Positions 7,123-16,168 of a stretch of DNA of 64,000 bases are shown here, one piece after another. The position numbers and the translations under genes are program-made. The stretch's first letter is position 1. The number at the start of each line of letters is the position of its first letter. Source of the DNA: Natronomonas aquatica (GTDB lineage: Archaea > Halobacteriota > Halobacteria > Halobacteriales > Haloarculaceae); NCBI RefSeq assembly GCF_024449025.1, contig NZ_JAHLKM010000005.1, positions 49,605 to 113,604 on the forward strand, read 5' to 3'. The notes under the pieces were generated by a model. The model saw nothing but the letters and a program-made list of their open reading frames with translations, made no database searches and was not told where the DNA came from.

Positions 7123-8466
7123 TCACGGCTCGGGATCGAAGTACGCCGCGAGTTCGGCGCCGAACTGCCCGGCCAGCGTCGCGATCTCGGCGCCGGCGAG
7201 GACCGTATGGCCCTCGGCGAGTTTCGACTCGACGTGCGGTCCGAGCGAGACGTCGAAAAGCTCCGATCGGACGAGTTCGACCGGCGTTCGCACGTCGCGG
7301 TCGCGTTCGACGACGTACCGGCCCGATTCGTCGATGAACGGCCCCGTGACGTCCTCGTTCCGGTACGCCCCGTAGAACCCCTCGGCGTGCTCTCTGACGC
7401 CGACCGGCGGCCCCTCGTGGCGACTGACGGCCGAGAGCCGCCCCACGGCACACTCGACAAAGAGGACAGCGTCCTCGGCGGCGAAACAGGTGCTCCGGAG
7501 CGGGCTGAAGCCGGCCCGATCGAGCGCTCCCTCGATGCCGTCGAGTGATTTCTCGAGTTGCGGGTAGAGCTGGTCGTCGACGACGTCGGGCGCGTCGAAC
7601 CGGACGGCGACGGGAGCCGTTCCCCGGTCTTCGACCCGCGCGCGAACGTCGGCCGCCGACAGCGGGTCGGGCTCTCTTTGCTCGAAACGCTCCGGACGTG
7701 GGTCCGCGAGGAGTTCGCGGGCGTGATGGACGAGGCGGGCGACGTTTCCCGGCGAACAGACCGCGGCGACGTTGCGCTCGGGATCGGTCGGATCGACGAC
7801 GACGAGCGGATCCTCGAAGGACCGCTCGCCGTGGTCGGCCGGGTCGAGCCGGATCGGCGGGGTCCACTCCGCCGCCGCCTCGAGGAACGGCCGGAAGCCG
7901 CCGTGCTCCAACACGAGCAGTTCGGTCAGAAATCCCGAGAACCCCTTCGTCCGGAGATCGCTCCCGTAGGCGCCGATCGCCGAGAGGAACGCCTTCGCGA
8001 CCCGGACGTCGTCGGCAAAGGGGTCGATCCGTCCCTCCAGATACGCCGTGTGGAACGGCGTCCGGTCGACGGCCGATCGGATCTCGGTCGCGCTCTCGAC
8101 GGCGTAACACGGCACACAGTCGACCTCGAAGCCGCGGATCTCACCTTTGACGTAGGGGTGTTCGGCGAACTCCTCGTGGCCGTCCGGGAGGACGGCGTAG
8201 CCGACCTCGAGGCCGTACCGCTCCAGATCGGTCCGATCGAGATCCGGCGGAAACCGGACGAAGAGATCGATATCGCGGTCGCCGGCGAGCCACGTCCCGC
8301 GCGCCGTCGATCCGACGAGTGTCGTGTCGGCCGCAATCGGGAGGTCCGCGATGGCCGCCTCGGCGCGCTCTTCGAGTTCCCCGACGGCCGTCTCGAGGGT
8401 GCGAACCTCGGATTCGTCGGGGACGACCCGCTCGCGGACGCCGTCGACGACCGATTCGAGCGACAT
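7123..8466 (-). CDS. cca: CCA tRNA nucleotidyltransferase, archaeal class I
   Basis: The product is 447 residues, the usual archaeal length. It adds CCA to tRNA 3' ends, which is needed here because none of the window's tRNA genes encodes CCA. The nucleotidyltransferase signature is intact: LVGSTARGTWLAGDRDIDLF (Gly52-Ser53; Asp65 and Asp67), with a third acidic site in the FEVDCVPCY strand. The middle domain contains RVAKAFLSAIGAYGSDLRTKGFSGFLTELL, characteristic of class I enzymes, and the tail domain ends near FDPEP. It is convergent with the deacetylase gene (13 bp apart). It starts at ATG 8466, about 135 bp from tRNA-Asn on the other strand. Confidence 0.95.
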   Translation of the reverse strand: MSLESVVDGVRERVVPDESEVRTLETAVGELEERAEAAIADLPIAADTTLVGSTARGTWLAGDRDIDLFVRFPPDLDRTDLERYGLEVGYAVLPDGHEEFAEHPYVKGEIRGFEVDCVPCYAVESATEIRSAVDRTPFHTAYLEGRIDPFADDVRVAKAFLSAIGAYGSDLRTKGFSGFLTELLVLEHGGFRPFLEAAAEWTPPIRLDPADHGERSFEDPLVVVDPTDPERNVAAVCSPGNVARLVHHARELLADPRPERFEQREPDPLSAADVRARVEDRGTAPVAVRFDAPDVVDDQLYPQLEKSLDGIEGALDRAGFSPLRSTCFAAEDAVLFVECAVGRLSAVSRHEGPPVGVREHAEGFYGAYRNEDVTGPFIDESGRYVVERDRDVRTPVELVRSELFDVSLGPHVESKLAEGHTVLAGAEIATLAGQFGAELAAYFDPEP

Positions 8467-8602
8467 ACCCGCGGTTGCGGCGTCGGTTTATAAAGCGTGT
8501 CGGTGCGTCGGGATCGAACGCCGGCGGCTGTGATCGATCCACACGGCGGGCGAGGAAACGAAAGCCATATGTGGCGATTCGAACTACGTTGGGGCGCGGA
8601 GG

Positions 8603-8675
8603 GCCGCCGTAGCTCAGCTGGTAGAGCACCACGCTGTTAACGTGGTTGTCCCAGGTTCGAGACCTGGCGGCGGCG
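8603..8675 (+). tRNA. tRNA-Asn (anticodon GTT)
   Basis: The 73-nt cloverleaf has acceptor GCCGCCG pairing with CGGCGGC, D-arm GCTCAGCTGGTAGAGC, anticodon loop CTGTTAA within the stem CCACG/CGTGG, and T-arm CCAGGTTCGAGACCTGG. The discriminator base is G and no CCA is encoded. A TATA-like CATATG lies about 35 bp upstream. Confidence 0.95.
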
Positions 8676-8718
8676 TCCGTTTTTCTGTCGAACTCGGCGA
8701 CAGAGACGAGGGGTGTCA

Positions 8719-9756
8719 CTACGCCCGATCCGGATCGGCTGCCGTTTCGCCGTCGCTCCCTTCCTGCAGGAGTCCGAGCGCGCGGGCGATCTCCGCCGGA
8801 GCGGGAAACGCCACCGACCGAAGGGAATCGGTGATCTCCCGGGCGGCCGCGGCTCGATCGCGGGCCCGTGATACGTTGCCGCCCTCGTATGCGCTCGCGG
8901 CCGCGGCCATCCGTTCGGCCCGCGTTATCGCGAGATCGATCCACTCCCGGGATTGATCGAAGTAGAGCCGCAACGTCTCCCGATCGACCGTTTCGGGGCG
9001 ATCCATCCCGTCGAACCCCTCCTCGAGTTCGGCCGCGGTTTCGATGGAGGCGACGACCGGACGGTATCGTTCGGCCGCCATCCCGAACCCGGCTTCGGCG
9101 GCCTGATACTCGTCGTTGTTCCAGTGCTCGATCGCCTGGTTGTACCTGCGGGTGCCGTCGTTCCGACCGTTCCAGGCGTTCTCGATCGATTCGAGTATCT
9201 CGCGTCGCCGGGTGTACTCGGGAAGCCGGTCCTCGATGTCGTTCGACATGAGATGCGCCGGCTCGTCGTCGTGGCCGAGACCGAGCGCGTGCCCGAGCTC
9301 GTGTTTCACTGTCACACGGACGTCGTCGGTGGGCCGATCGCCCGCGACGACCTCGACGGTGATCGGCCGTTCCGGCCGGTGATCGGCCTCCAGAAGGGGT
9401 GCACAGCCGAGGAGTTCCTGTGACGCGTGGTCCCGACAGCCCTGGAGTTCGTCCCGGCTCGCCAGAAAGACGAGCTCGATATCCGGCGATTCCGTGACGA
9501 TCTCGAAGGCGACCTCGAAGCCGGCGTATTCGGCCGCGTTGGCCGTCCAGTACGTCAGCGCCTCCCTCGTCAACCGCTCGATGTCGTGTCGTCCCCTGCT
9601 TCGATCGACGATGGAGACGGTCGTCGTCCCCGAAAGCGGGTGGCCGTCCGCCGCCCGGACGCCCGCCGCACGCTCTTGGATCTCGCGTTCGACTGTCGAA
9701 CAGCCGGCGAGGGCGACCGCCACGCCCGCGATAGCGTGCCGCCGACTCAGCTCCAT
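8719..9756 (-). CDS. Lipoprotein zinc metalloprotease, matrixin/metzincin-like
   Basis: This 345-residue protein begins with a Tat-like double-arginine run (SRRHAIAGVAVALAGC), with a lipobox ending at Cys19, so it is probably lipid-anchored outside the cell. A metzincin zinc site KHELGHALGLGHDDE lies at about 151-165 (His152, His156, His162, catalytic Glu153), and HLMSN near 169-172 is a credible Met-turn. The C-terminal half (about 200-330) is helical with TPR-like or coiled character (YNQAIEHWNNDEYQAAEAGF) and ends acidic. The set suggests a surface protease with a helical protein-binding domain. The substrate is unknown. It stands alone between tRNA-Asn and tRNA-Met. Confidence 0.8.
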   Translation of the reverse strand: MELSRRHAIAGVAVALAGCSTVEREIQERAAGVRAADGHPLSGTTTVSIVDRSRGRHDIERLTREALTYWTANAAEYAGFEVAFEIVTESPDIELVFLASRDELQGCRDHASQELLGCAPLLEADHRPERPITVEVVAGDRPTDDVRVTVKHELGHALGLGHDDEPAHLMSNDIEDRLPEYTRRREILESIENAWNGRNDGTRRYNQAIEHWNNDEYQAAEAGFGMAAERYRPVVASIETAAELEEGFDGMDRPETVDRETLRLYFDQSREWIDLAITRAERMAAAASAYEGGNVSRARDRAAAAREITDSLRSVAFPAPAEIARALGLLQEGSDGETAADPDRA

Positions 9757-9949
9757 ACCCCCATTATGGTCGGCAACACTGTATATCTCTCGGCTGCGAT
9801 TGCTCGCTGAAACCTGCGACTGCTCGCTGAAACGATACCGCTCCGGTTGCGCGCGTACTCGATCTCATCCCCGTCGTCGTGTCGAGGTCGCCGGCCCCGC
9901 GGCCACTCCCGGCAGACTAAAGAGGACTGAGCGGATACCCCGAGACGTA

Positions 9950-10053
9950 GGGCCCTTAGCTCAGTGGTCAGAGCGCTCGGCTCATACTCCCGGTGGCCGA
10001 CCCCGTCGGGATGGGACACCGAGTGGTCGCCGGTTCGAACCCGGCAGGGCCCA
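9950..10053 (+). tRNA. tRNA-Met (CAT), elongator type, with a 31-nt intron
   Basis: The acceptor GGGCCCT pairs with AGGGCCC and the discriminator is A. The D-arm is GCTCAGTGGTCAGAGC and the T-arm GCCGGTTCGAACCCGGC. The anticodon stem CTCGG/CCGAG is interrupted by an intron at 9987-10017, between positions 37 and 38, the canonical archaeal site. The loop reads CTCATA with anticodon CAT. The stem lacks the three G-C pairs of initiator tRNAs, so this is the elongator. The 3' end is the left edge of a 200-bp repeat recurring at 15598. Confidence 0.93.
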
Positions 10054-10248
10054 TCCAAACACCGAACGATTCTTAGCCGACCTAAACGGTGGATAGAACG
10101 CACCTACCGCCAATTTTCTTGTTTCAGCGTGAGTTCGACCGGTCATTTTCATCTGGAGTTCACTTGGCCACCAAACGGGGGGGCGCTGCCTTCCGGGCTT
10201 CTGTGATATTCGAAACGGGGATGGAACTAAATCAATTGCCGATTGAGG
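10046..10248 (+). repeat. Long direct repeat, left copy (at the tRNA-Met 3' end)
   Basis: This 203-bp stretch begins in the last 8 nt of tRNA-Met (AGGGCCCA) and recurs at 15598-15799 with about 85-90% identity by eye. Shared landmarks include CCAAACACCGAACGATTC, GGTGGATAGAA, CATCTGGAGTTCACTTGG and GCGCTGCCTTCCGGGCTTC. It looks like one end of an integrated or duplicated segment. GGTGGATAGAAC (10088-10099) also has an inverted partner, GTTCTATCCACC, at about 10394-10405. Confidence 0.85.
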
Positions 10249-10476
10249 GTGATCAGTTCTTGTTGTGCACAGCGAAACAGCGGTATTTCTCTGTGAGTTT
10301 AGACGGGGCTACCGATTGTTCTGTACACTTATTATTAAACACTAACTCAGCTCTGAGCACTAAGTCAAACTAAGGAAGGATTCACTAATCGGTTCTATCC
10401 ACCAACATAGCAACTAACCGCCGTCATCATAGGTGTCTAAATTGCCTTGTTGGATCGAGATACTGCGTCCAGGTGA
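10249..10476. other. Gene-free AT-rich stretch
   Basis: There is no credible coding sequence between the left repeat and the end of the transducer gene. The stretch is markedly richer in A+T than the core genes on the left. It contains the inverted partner GTTCTATCCACC of a word in the left repeat. Confidence 0.5.
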
Positions 10477-12207
10477 TCAGTTCGTCGTTTCCAAGTTTGC
10501 GTTCTCGTCAGCGGCGAGTTTGAACACGTCAACTCGGTCGTACAGCTGATCGCTTATTGCGCTGAGTTGCTGTGCGTTCGCGGCCACCTCTTCCATCGCA
10601 TCAGATTGCTCATCAACACCGTTCGAGATCTGCTGAATCGACGCCGTGATCTCTTCACTCATACCGGCTGTATCTTCCATGACCGTACTGACGACCTCGG
10701 CGTTTTCAGCCTGTGACTCGACGGCATCAGTAATCTCCTCAAGTCCTTCGCTCGTTTGATTCGCTCGCTCGTCGATCGTTTGAAGTCGTTCGGTTAGCTC
10801 TTCAACCTCATCGGCTCCGTTTTTGACTTTCTCGTTGGCGTCGGTAATACTCTCAACGAGATCCGCCGTCTGCTCTTGTACGTCGGTGATGATACCATCG
10901 ATCTTGTCGGCCGATTCCTGTGACTCCTCGGCGAGATTCTTGACCTCATCTGCGACAACTGCAAACCCCTCGCCAACATCACCCGCACGGGCAGCTTCGA
11001 TATTAGCGTTCAGGGCGAGAATATTCGTCTGATCGGCGATGTCGGCGATCATCTCGATGATTTCACCGACTTGCTCCATGCTGTCTTCAAGATGGTCGAT
11101 CCGCTGTGCGACTGTTGAGGTTGCATCGGTCGCTTCCCGGATCTGGCCAGCTGTCCCTGTCGCATCTTCGACTCCTTTTGAAGCGATACTGGCGACTTCT
11201 TCTGACTGAGAGTCGATCTCCTGAATGGTGGCTGTAATCTCTTCAATCGAAGCCGAAAGGTCATCGATGTTCTCGTTAGTCCGCTGGGAATCCTCAGCGA
11301 GATCATCAGCTCCGTTGGCCAGTTCGGCCGACGACGCGTCGATCTGTTGAATCGAGGCCGTTATTTCTTCGCTGTTCGCGCTGAGTGTCTCGCTCGTCTT
11401 GTTCAATTCCTCAGCGTTTTTCGTCAGCGTCTCTACCATGTCGCGGATATTGTCCGTCGCCCTGTTGAGGTTCTGGTTCAGTTGCGTGAACTCCTCGTAG
11501 ACCTCAGCGGCTTCGTCATAATCTTCTTCAGGTTGCGGGACAGTCGGATCGATGGTTAGATCGCCCGCTGCGAGCCGAGCAAGTTTGTCTTGTAGGTCAT
11601 CGAGAACATCCTGCTGGTACTGTTCGAGGAACTGTTTTTTGTTCCGTTGTCGGTTGCGCTCAGTCACGTCCTTCTCGATGAGCATCGCGCCGAGGAACGT
11701 CCCGCCGTCGTATAACAGCGTGACAGTCCGCTCTAGTGGCGTCTCCTGTCCGGCGACAAGCATGGTTTCCTCGCGTTGTTGAATGTCCTCGCCGCGTTCG
11801 ATCGCCTCGGAGACGATGTCGCTGGCCGAGCTGTCGTCAGCCTGTAATGCGTGTGGGACGGTTCCGAGCGCTTCCTGTTCGGTACAATCGTACAGATCCA
11901 GTACCTGCTGGTTGATGTGGGTGATCCGGCCGTCGACATCAACTACAACGGTCGGTTCCTGTAACCCATTGAGAATGCTCTGGACGATCGCCTGTGACTC
12001 ATCCGAGCGGGCTTTTTTACCGTTTCGCCGCGAGGTCTCGGTAGGCGGATTCGTTGTATTAGATCCGGACTGATCTGAGTACGATCCGTTCCCGTTTCTA
12101 CCAAGTAGTCTGTCGACGATCCCGTCTGATTCATTCGATACGTCGTTCCATTCGACGGTTTCGGCTTGATGGTCGGAGTGCCCGTCCCGCTCGGTTTGTT
12201 TGCTCAT
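10477..12207 (-). CDS. Soluble halobacterial transducer (methyl-accepting chemotaxis protein) with PAS domain
   Basis: This 576-residue protein has no membrane segment. A Ser/Asn-rich N-terminus (1-70) leads to a PAS domain (about 71-190: [22 protein letters not shown] to [13 protein letters not shown]), a short HAMP-like or coiled linker ([15 protein letters not shown]), then a long helical signalling domain (about 250-570). The conserved hairpin tip [19 protein letters not shown] with [18 protein letters not shown] is intact, so it can bind CheA/CheW. Flanking helices contain repeated [10 protein letters not shown] methylation-type stretches. It should sense a cytoplasmic signal through PAS and feed the taxis pathway. 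No che genes are in the window. Its base composition is lower in GC than the core genes. Confidence 0.92.
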   Translation of the reverse strand: MSKQTERDGHSDHQAETVEWNDVSNESDGIVDRLLGRNGNGSYSDQSGSNTTNPPTETSRRNGKKARSDESQAIVQSILNGLQEPTVVVDVDGRITHINQQVLDLYDCTEQEALGTVPHALQADDSSASDIVSEAIERGEDIQQREETMLVAGQETPLERTVTLLYDGGTFLGAMLIEKDVTERNRQRNKKQFLEQYQQDVLDDLQDKLARLAAGDLTIDPTVPQPEEDYDEAAEVYEEFTQLNQNLNRATDNIRDMVETLTKNAEELNKTSETLSANSEEITASIQQIDASSAELANGADDLAEDSQRTNENIDDLSASIEEITATIQEIDSQSEEVASIASKGVEDATGTAGQIREATDATSTVAQRIDHLEDSMEQVGEIIEMIADIADQTNILALNANIEAARAGDVGEGFAVVADEVKNLAEESQESADKIDGIITDVQEQTADLVESITDANEKVKNGADEVEELTERLQTIDERANQTSEGLEEITDAVESQAENAEVVSTVMEDTAGMSEEITASIQQISNGVDEQSDAMEEVAANAQQLSAISDQLYDRVDVFKLAADENANLETTN

Positions 12208-12477
12208 ACCCCACCATCAGAACATTCTTATTAAATGCCTTGCTCGATTACACTTCTCGTTTTTCAATATTGGGAACCCTTTCGGCACTCGACAATTACA
12301 ATCCAAAATCAGCTTTTTAGTGGCTTATTCGGCCAATCAGTCCCAAATGTGAGACGGACCGGGAACTGCGGTTTGTTCCAGCATAAGTAACAGATATTGG
12401 TAAATATGTATAAAGATTGAACAATCTGTTCGGGTCAGTTTTAAGAACATAGTCGTTTCACGATGGATTCCGTGCAA
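12208..12477. other. AT-rich intergenic stretch with promoter-like elements
   Basis: This 270-bp gap precedes the transducer gene, so it probably carries that gene's promoter reading leftward. TATA-like sequences occur around 12405-12415 (AATATGTATAAAG) and near 12220-12235 (TTAAATGC on the opposite strand). No gene is visible. Confidence 0.4.
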
Positions 12478-13230
12478 TCAGGATTCGGAACGCGGGCGGC
12501 TGTTAGTAACGGGTAGATACGTGGCTTCGAGATATTCAAGAACACCATCGATGATCCGTCCATCATATGTCCACGCACCGTAGAAGGTGTCATCGCCGCG
12601 CTCTTCGGCGAGGAGAGCACTCTTTTGGGTTTCGTCGCCGCCGCCATCGAAGACAACAAACCAAGTCTGTGCGAGTTCGTCCGAGTCGATCGCATGTACC
12701 CGGGCCCTGCCAAGCTCAGGCGGTGCAGTGTCCGGAACTCCATAGGCATGAACCTCAAGGCCGCGGTGAGCGAGGTCTGTGTAGATCGCCTGCTGGTCAG
12801 CCAGTATTGAACACCGCTGAAATCCAGCGTGAACCGTTCCACTCCCGACTCGGCGGGCACGATCTTCGATTTCACGGGACGCGTAGAGCATCTGCTCGGT
12901 ATCGTACGACGTGAACGTCGTTTCCTTGAGGTAGCCGAGGACTGCCTCGTATTCTCCATCCGCGACACCAATCGTTTCGGACCGAGCTGGCGAGTGATCG
13001 ACGAACTTCCGGAGCGTCTCAATATCGACTCTGCTAAGGACTTCGGTGTTGTTGCTGAGGATAGCGATTGGTGGTTGTCGTGACGCTGTCTGACTCATCG
13101 AGACATTCACATTCTGTGCGGCAAAGTAGGTGGTGAGACGCTCAGCAAGCGGGTCGGATGAATCGATATTGAATAATACGAGTTCTTTTTCGAGTTGTCT
13201 GATCTGCTCGATGCCATCCTGAAGGCTCAT
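12478..13230 (-). CDS. DICT-domain sensory protein
   Basis: This 250-residue protein resembles haloarchaeal DICT (diguanylate cyclase and two-component) sensory proteins. An N-terminal part (about 1-110) includes LVLFNIDSSDPLAERLTTYFAAQNVNV and the segment ILSNNTEVL. The C-terminal part (about 115-235) has the pattern FQRCSILADQQAIYTDLAHRGLEVHAYG, then a core ending TFYGAWTYDGRIIDGVLEYLEATY. Such domains accompany two-component and light-sensing proteins and are thought to bind ligands or partners; the ligand is unknown. ATG 13230 is preferred to GTG 13233. It lies between the transducer and the divergent REC-kinase, as expected for a sensory cassette. Confidence 0.75.
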   Translation of the reverse strand: MSLQDGIEQIRQLEKELVLFNIDSSDPLAERLTTYFAAQNVNVSMSQTASRQPPIAILSNNTEVLSRVDIETLRKFVDHSPARSETIGVADGEYEAVLGYLKETTFTSYDTEQMLYASREIEDRARRVGSGTVHAGFQRCSILADQQAIYTDLAHRGLEVHAYGVPDTAPPELGRARVHAIDSDELAQTWFVVFDGGGDETQKSALLAEERGDDTFYGAWTYDGRIIDGVLEYLEATYLPVTNSRPRSES

Positions 13231-13460
13231 CACAATATGCTACGATGAGGGGGGGTATTAATAGTCGGCCTTTGATGTATTTACTCTGCTTATCCAAACT
13301 GCTGTGAAGCCAAAATATATGCTCGCTTATCCGTAGAGATTGTTAATGTCGTCACTTTCAGCGTTTGAACGTCACTCTCCGACCGCTAACTATTCAATAG
13401 GTTAAATTACAAGCCCTTTGTGTACCATACTATTTTTTATTTGAACACTATTATTGGAGT

Positions 13461-15599
13461 ATGAGTGATGCGGCAAACGCGATCCCAATTCTTCACGTGG
13501 ATGATGAGCCGGATTTTGCTGATATGGTAGCGACGTTTCTGGAGCGTGAAGATGATCGCTTTCACGTTGAAACGGAAACGAGCGCTAGCGCCGGGCTAGA
13601 TCGTCTCTCTGAGGCGCAGTTCGATTGTATCATTACCGATTACGATATGTCCGGGCAGAATGGCATCGAGTTTCTCGAAGCCGTCCGGGAAGACCATCCA
13701 GATCTCCCCGTTATCCTGTTCACCGGAAAAGGAAACGAAGAGGTCGCTAGTAATGCGATCTCCGCAGGTGTTACGGACTACCTACAGAAGGGAACCGGAA
13801 CCGACCAGTATACCGTTCTCACAAATCGAGTTCAGAACGCTGTTGAACAGAGAAAAGCCAAACAAGAACGCAACCGCCAACTAGAAGCGATTGAAACCGC
13901 GCAAGAAGGTATCGCCATCCTTGATGAGGACGGCCACTATCTCTATGTCAACCAGCGGTTCGCCGGTATCTTCGGGTACGATCCCGAGGGGTTTGTCGGC
14001 GAACACTGGGAACTCGCCTATCGAGACGAGGACATCCCCGAAGTCCGAGAGGAAATTCTTCCAGAAGTCGAACGAGAGGGGTACTGGCGCGACGAAACGA
14101 TTCATCCCAGGGCGGATGGCGGTACAGTAACCGTCGACCATACACTTGCGCTGACCGACCGGGGAGAACTCGTCTGTACAGTACGGGATATTTCTGATGA
14201 AAAAGAACGCGAACAGGCGCTTCAAGAAAAAACAGCTAGGCTAGAAGCTCTTTTCGAAAACTCGCCGGATATGATCAATATCCACGATATAGACGGCAAT
14301 ATCCTCAATCCAAACCCTCGGTTGTGTGAAAAAACCGGCTATGACTCCGTAGAACTCACCGATATGAAAGTCTGGGATCTAGACCAGGCTATCGATCCCG
14401 ATAAAATACGCACACTCTGGGAAAATATGGAAGTCGGGGATCGTCATCGGTTAGAAGGACGTTATCAACACCAAGATGTCTCAACATTCCCCGTCGAAGT
14501 GCACATTAGACGTATTCAGCTGTGTGGGGGAGATCGGTTTGTCGCAATCGCTCGGGACATCACCGAGCGCAAAGAGTACGAACACGAACTCCGGGAGAAG
14601 CGCGTTTTTGTCGAGCAGTGTCTCGACGCACTTAACGACGTGTTCTACGTGTTCGGTCCTGACCGTGATATTCTACGGTGGAATGACCGCCTCTCAGAGG
14701 TCACAGGGTACTCCGAAGAAAAGATTGCAGAGATGAAACCAGCGGATTTCTTCCCGGATGACCACGCTCCACGAATCGCCCAAGCGGTCGAAGACGTTCT
14801 GGAAACTGGCCAGGCGACGGTTCAAGCGGACTTTCTCACGAACGACGGCGAACGAATCCCCCACGAGTTCACGGGGTTTCGACTGACTGACTCTGAGGAG
14901 AATGTGTTGGGGTTTGTGGGTATCGGACGGGATCTACGGCAGCGTCAAGAGTACGAACAGCAGTTCCAACAGCGCAACGAACGGTTAGAGGAGTTTGCCA
15001 GTATCGTCAGCCACGACCTTCGGAATCCGTTGACCGTAGCTGAGGGACGCCTTGAGTTGGCACAAAACGAGTGTGACAGCCCACATCTGGAGGCCGTTGC
15101 TGATGCCCACAGTCGGATCAAGGAATTGATAGAAGAACTGCTGACGCTGGCCCGCGAGGGAACAATCGCGTTGGACCCGGAAGCAGTCTCGCTTGCGGAC
15201 CTCGCACAGGCGAGTTGGCGGACTGTTGCGACCGAGGAATCCACGCTCTCTATCGATGAAGAAGCGACGATCTGGGCGGACGAGAGCCGACTTAGACAGT
15301 TGCTTGAGAACCTGTTTCACAACGCAGTCGAACACGGAGGTGGGAACGTAACAGTCAGGGTGAGGTCCCTCGACGAGGGCGGTGGATTCTATATCGCGGA
15401 TGATGGTCCAGGAGTCCCGGAAGCCGAGCGTACATCCATCTTCGAAAGCGGAGTCACGACCGGCGAGGACGGTATCGGTGCGGGGTTAAGCATCGTCAAG
15501 CGGGTAGCTGAGGCACACGGCTGGGAGATCAACGTAACTGACAGCGATTCTGGGGGAGCCAAATTCGAAATTGCTGGCGTTGAGGGGGGATCCGAATAG
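13461..15599 (+). CDS. Hybrid response regulator / PAS sensor histidine kinase
   Basis: This 712-residue protein has an N-terminal receiver domain (about 8-125, acidic pair in HVDDEPD, phospho-acceptor Asp60 in IITDYDMSG, Thr88, Lys110). Three PAS domains follow (about 140-250, 257-370, 378-495), then a HisKA helix with His518 in FASIVSHDLRNPL, and an HATPase (about 600-705: ENLFHNAVEH, DDGPGVPEAE, GAGLSIV). All catalytic motifs look complete. It is cytoplasmic. The gene diverges from the DICT gene across 230 bp. Its TAG stop (15597-15599) lies on the first bases of the right copy of the 200-bp repeat, so the gene reaches the very end of the cassette. GC is lower than in the core genes. Confidence 0.93.
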   Translation: MSDAANAIPILHVDDEPDFADMVATFLEREDDRFHVETETSASAGLDRLSEAQFDCIITDYDMSGQNGIEFLEAVREDHPDLPVILFTGKGNEEVASNAISAGVTDYLQKGTGTDQYTVLTNRVQNAVEQRKAKQERNRQLEAIETAQEGIAILDEDGHYLYVNQRFAGIFGYDPEGFVGEHWELAYRDEDIPEVREEILPEVEREGYWRDETIHPRADGGTVTVDHTLALTDRGELVCTVRDISDEKEREQALQEKTARLEALFENSPDMINIHDIDGNILNPNPRLCEKTGYDSVELTDMKVWDLDQAIDPDKIRTLWENMEVGDRHRLEGRYQHQDVSTFPVEVHIRRIQLCGGDRFVAIARDITERKEYEHELREKRVFVEQCLDALNDVFYVFGPDRDILRWNDRLSEVTGYSEEKIAEMKPADFFPDDHAPRIAQAVEDVLETGQATVQADFLTNDGERIPHEFTGFRLTDSEENVLGFVGIGRDLRQRQEYEQQFQQRNERLEEFASIVSHDLRNPLTVAEGRLELAQNECDSPHLEAVADAHSRIKELIEELLTLAREGTIALDPEAVSLADLAQASWRTVATEESTLSIDEEATIWADESRLRQLLENLFHNAVEHGGGNVTVRVRSLDEGGGFYIADDGPGVPEAERTSIFESGVTTGEDGIGAGLSIVKRVAEAHGWEINVTDSDSGGAKFEIAGVEGGSE

Positions 15600-15799
15600 G
15601 GCCCATCCAAACACCGAACGATTCTTAGCTGACCTAATCGGTGGATAGAATCATTCTACCACCGTTTTTCTCGTTTCAGCGTGGATTCGACCGGTCATTT
15701 TCATCTGGAGTTCACTTGGCCACCAAACGGGGGGCGCTGCCTTCCGGGCTTCTGTGATATTCGACGCGGCGCTGGTACATAATTAATGGCCCATTGAGG
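15598..15799 (+). repeat. Long direct repeat, right copy
   Basis: This is the partner of 10046-10248. It starts with the same AGGGCCCATCC as the tRNA-Met 3' end and ends at ATTGAGG. Differences are scattered substitutions and one shorter G-run. Together the copies bracket the transducer, DICT and REC-kinase genes. Confidence 0.85.
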
Positions 15800-15838
15800 A
15801 TGAGGAATCGCAAGCCAGCAAGCCCCAGATATGAATTA

Positions 15839-16084
15839 TCATAAAATCGCCACGAACTGTGTGATGTTCCCGCGCGTGTTCGTGACTGGGATGACCTTCT
15901 GGTTGACCTCGTAGAGTTCGCCTTGTTTGGTCTGATTTGTCAGTTCGGCTTCCCACACGTCGCCGGCCGTGATTTGCTCCCACAGGTCTGCATAAAACGC
16001 ATCGTCTTGTTCCCCGGATTTGAGCATGCGTGGATTGCGCCCGTTCGCTCCGGACGCCGTATACCCATATTTTTCAATCGAAGT
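15839..16084 (-). pseudogene. PAS-domain fragment of a lost sensor kinase
   Basis: An open stretch between a TAG (at 16085-16087) and a TGA (15839-15841) encodes most of a single PAS domain: YGYTASGANGRNPRM, KSGEQDDAFYADLWEQI, then EAELTNQTKQGELYEVNQKV and IPVTNTRGNITQFVAI. Intact haloarchaeal relatives continue with EHDVT after FVAI; here the frame runs straight into a stop. The 5' part of the gene is missing too. The break lies about 40 bp from the right repeat, so the gene was probably cut when the cassette arrived. It is antisense to the sequence just upstream of the LOV kinase. Confidence 0.8.
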
Positions 16085-16168
16085 CTATATGAGTGCAAAA
16101 ATTTTACATGTATTATCACTCCTAGTACCCAAATATGGACTGTTATTTCGGAAGGGGGAACAGTCCAC

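Noticed and set aside
7545-8493. Long plus-strand frames opposite the CCA gene
   Set aside because: High-GC antisense frames without domains; the minus-strand enzyme is certain.
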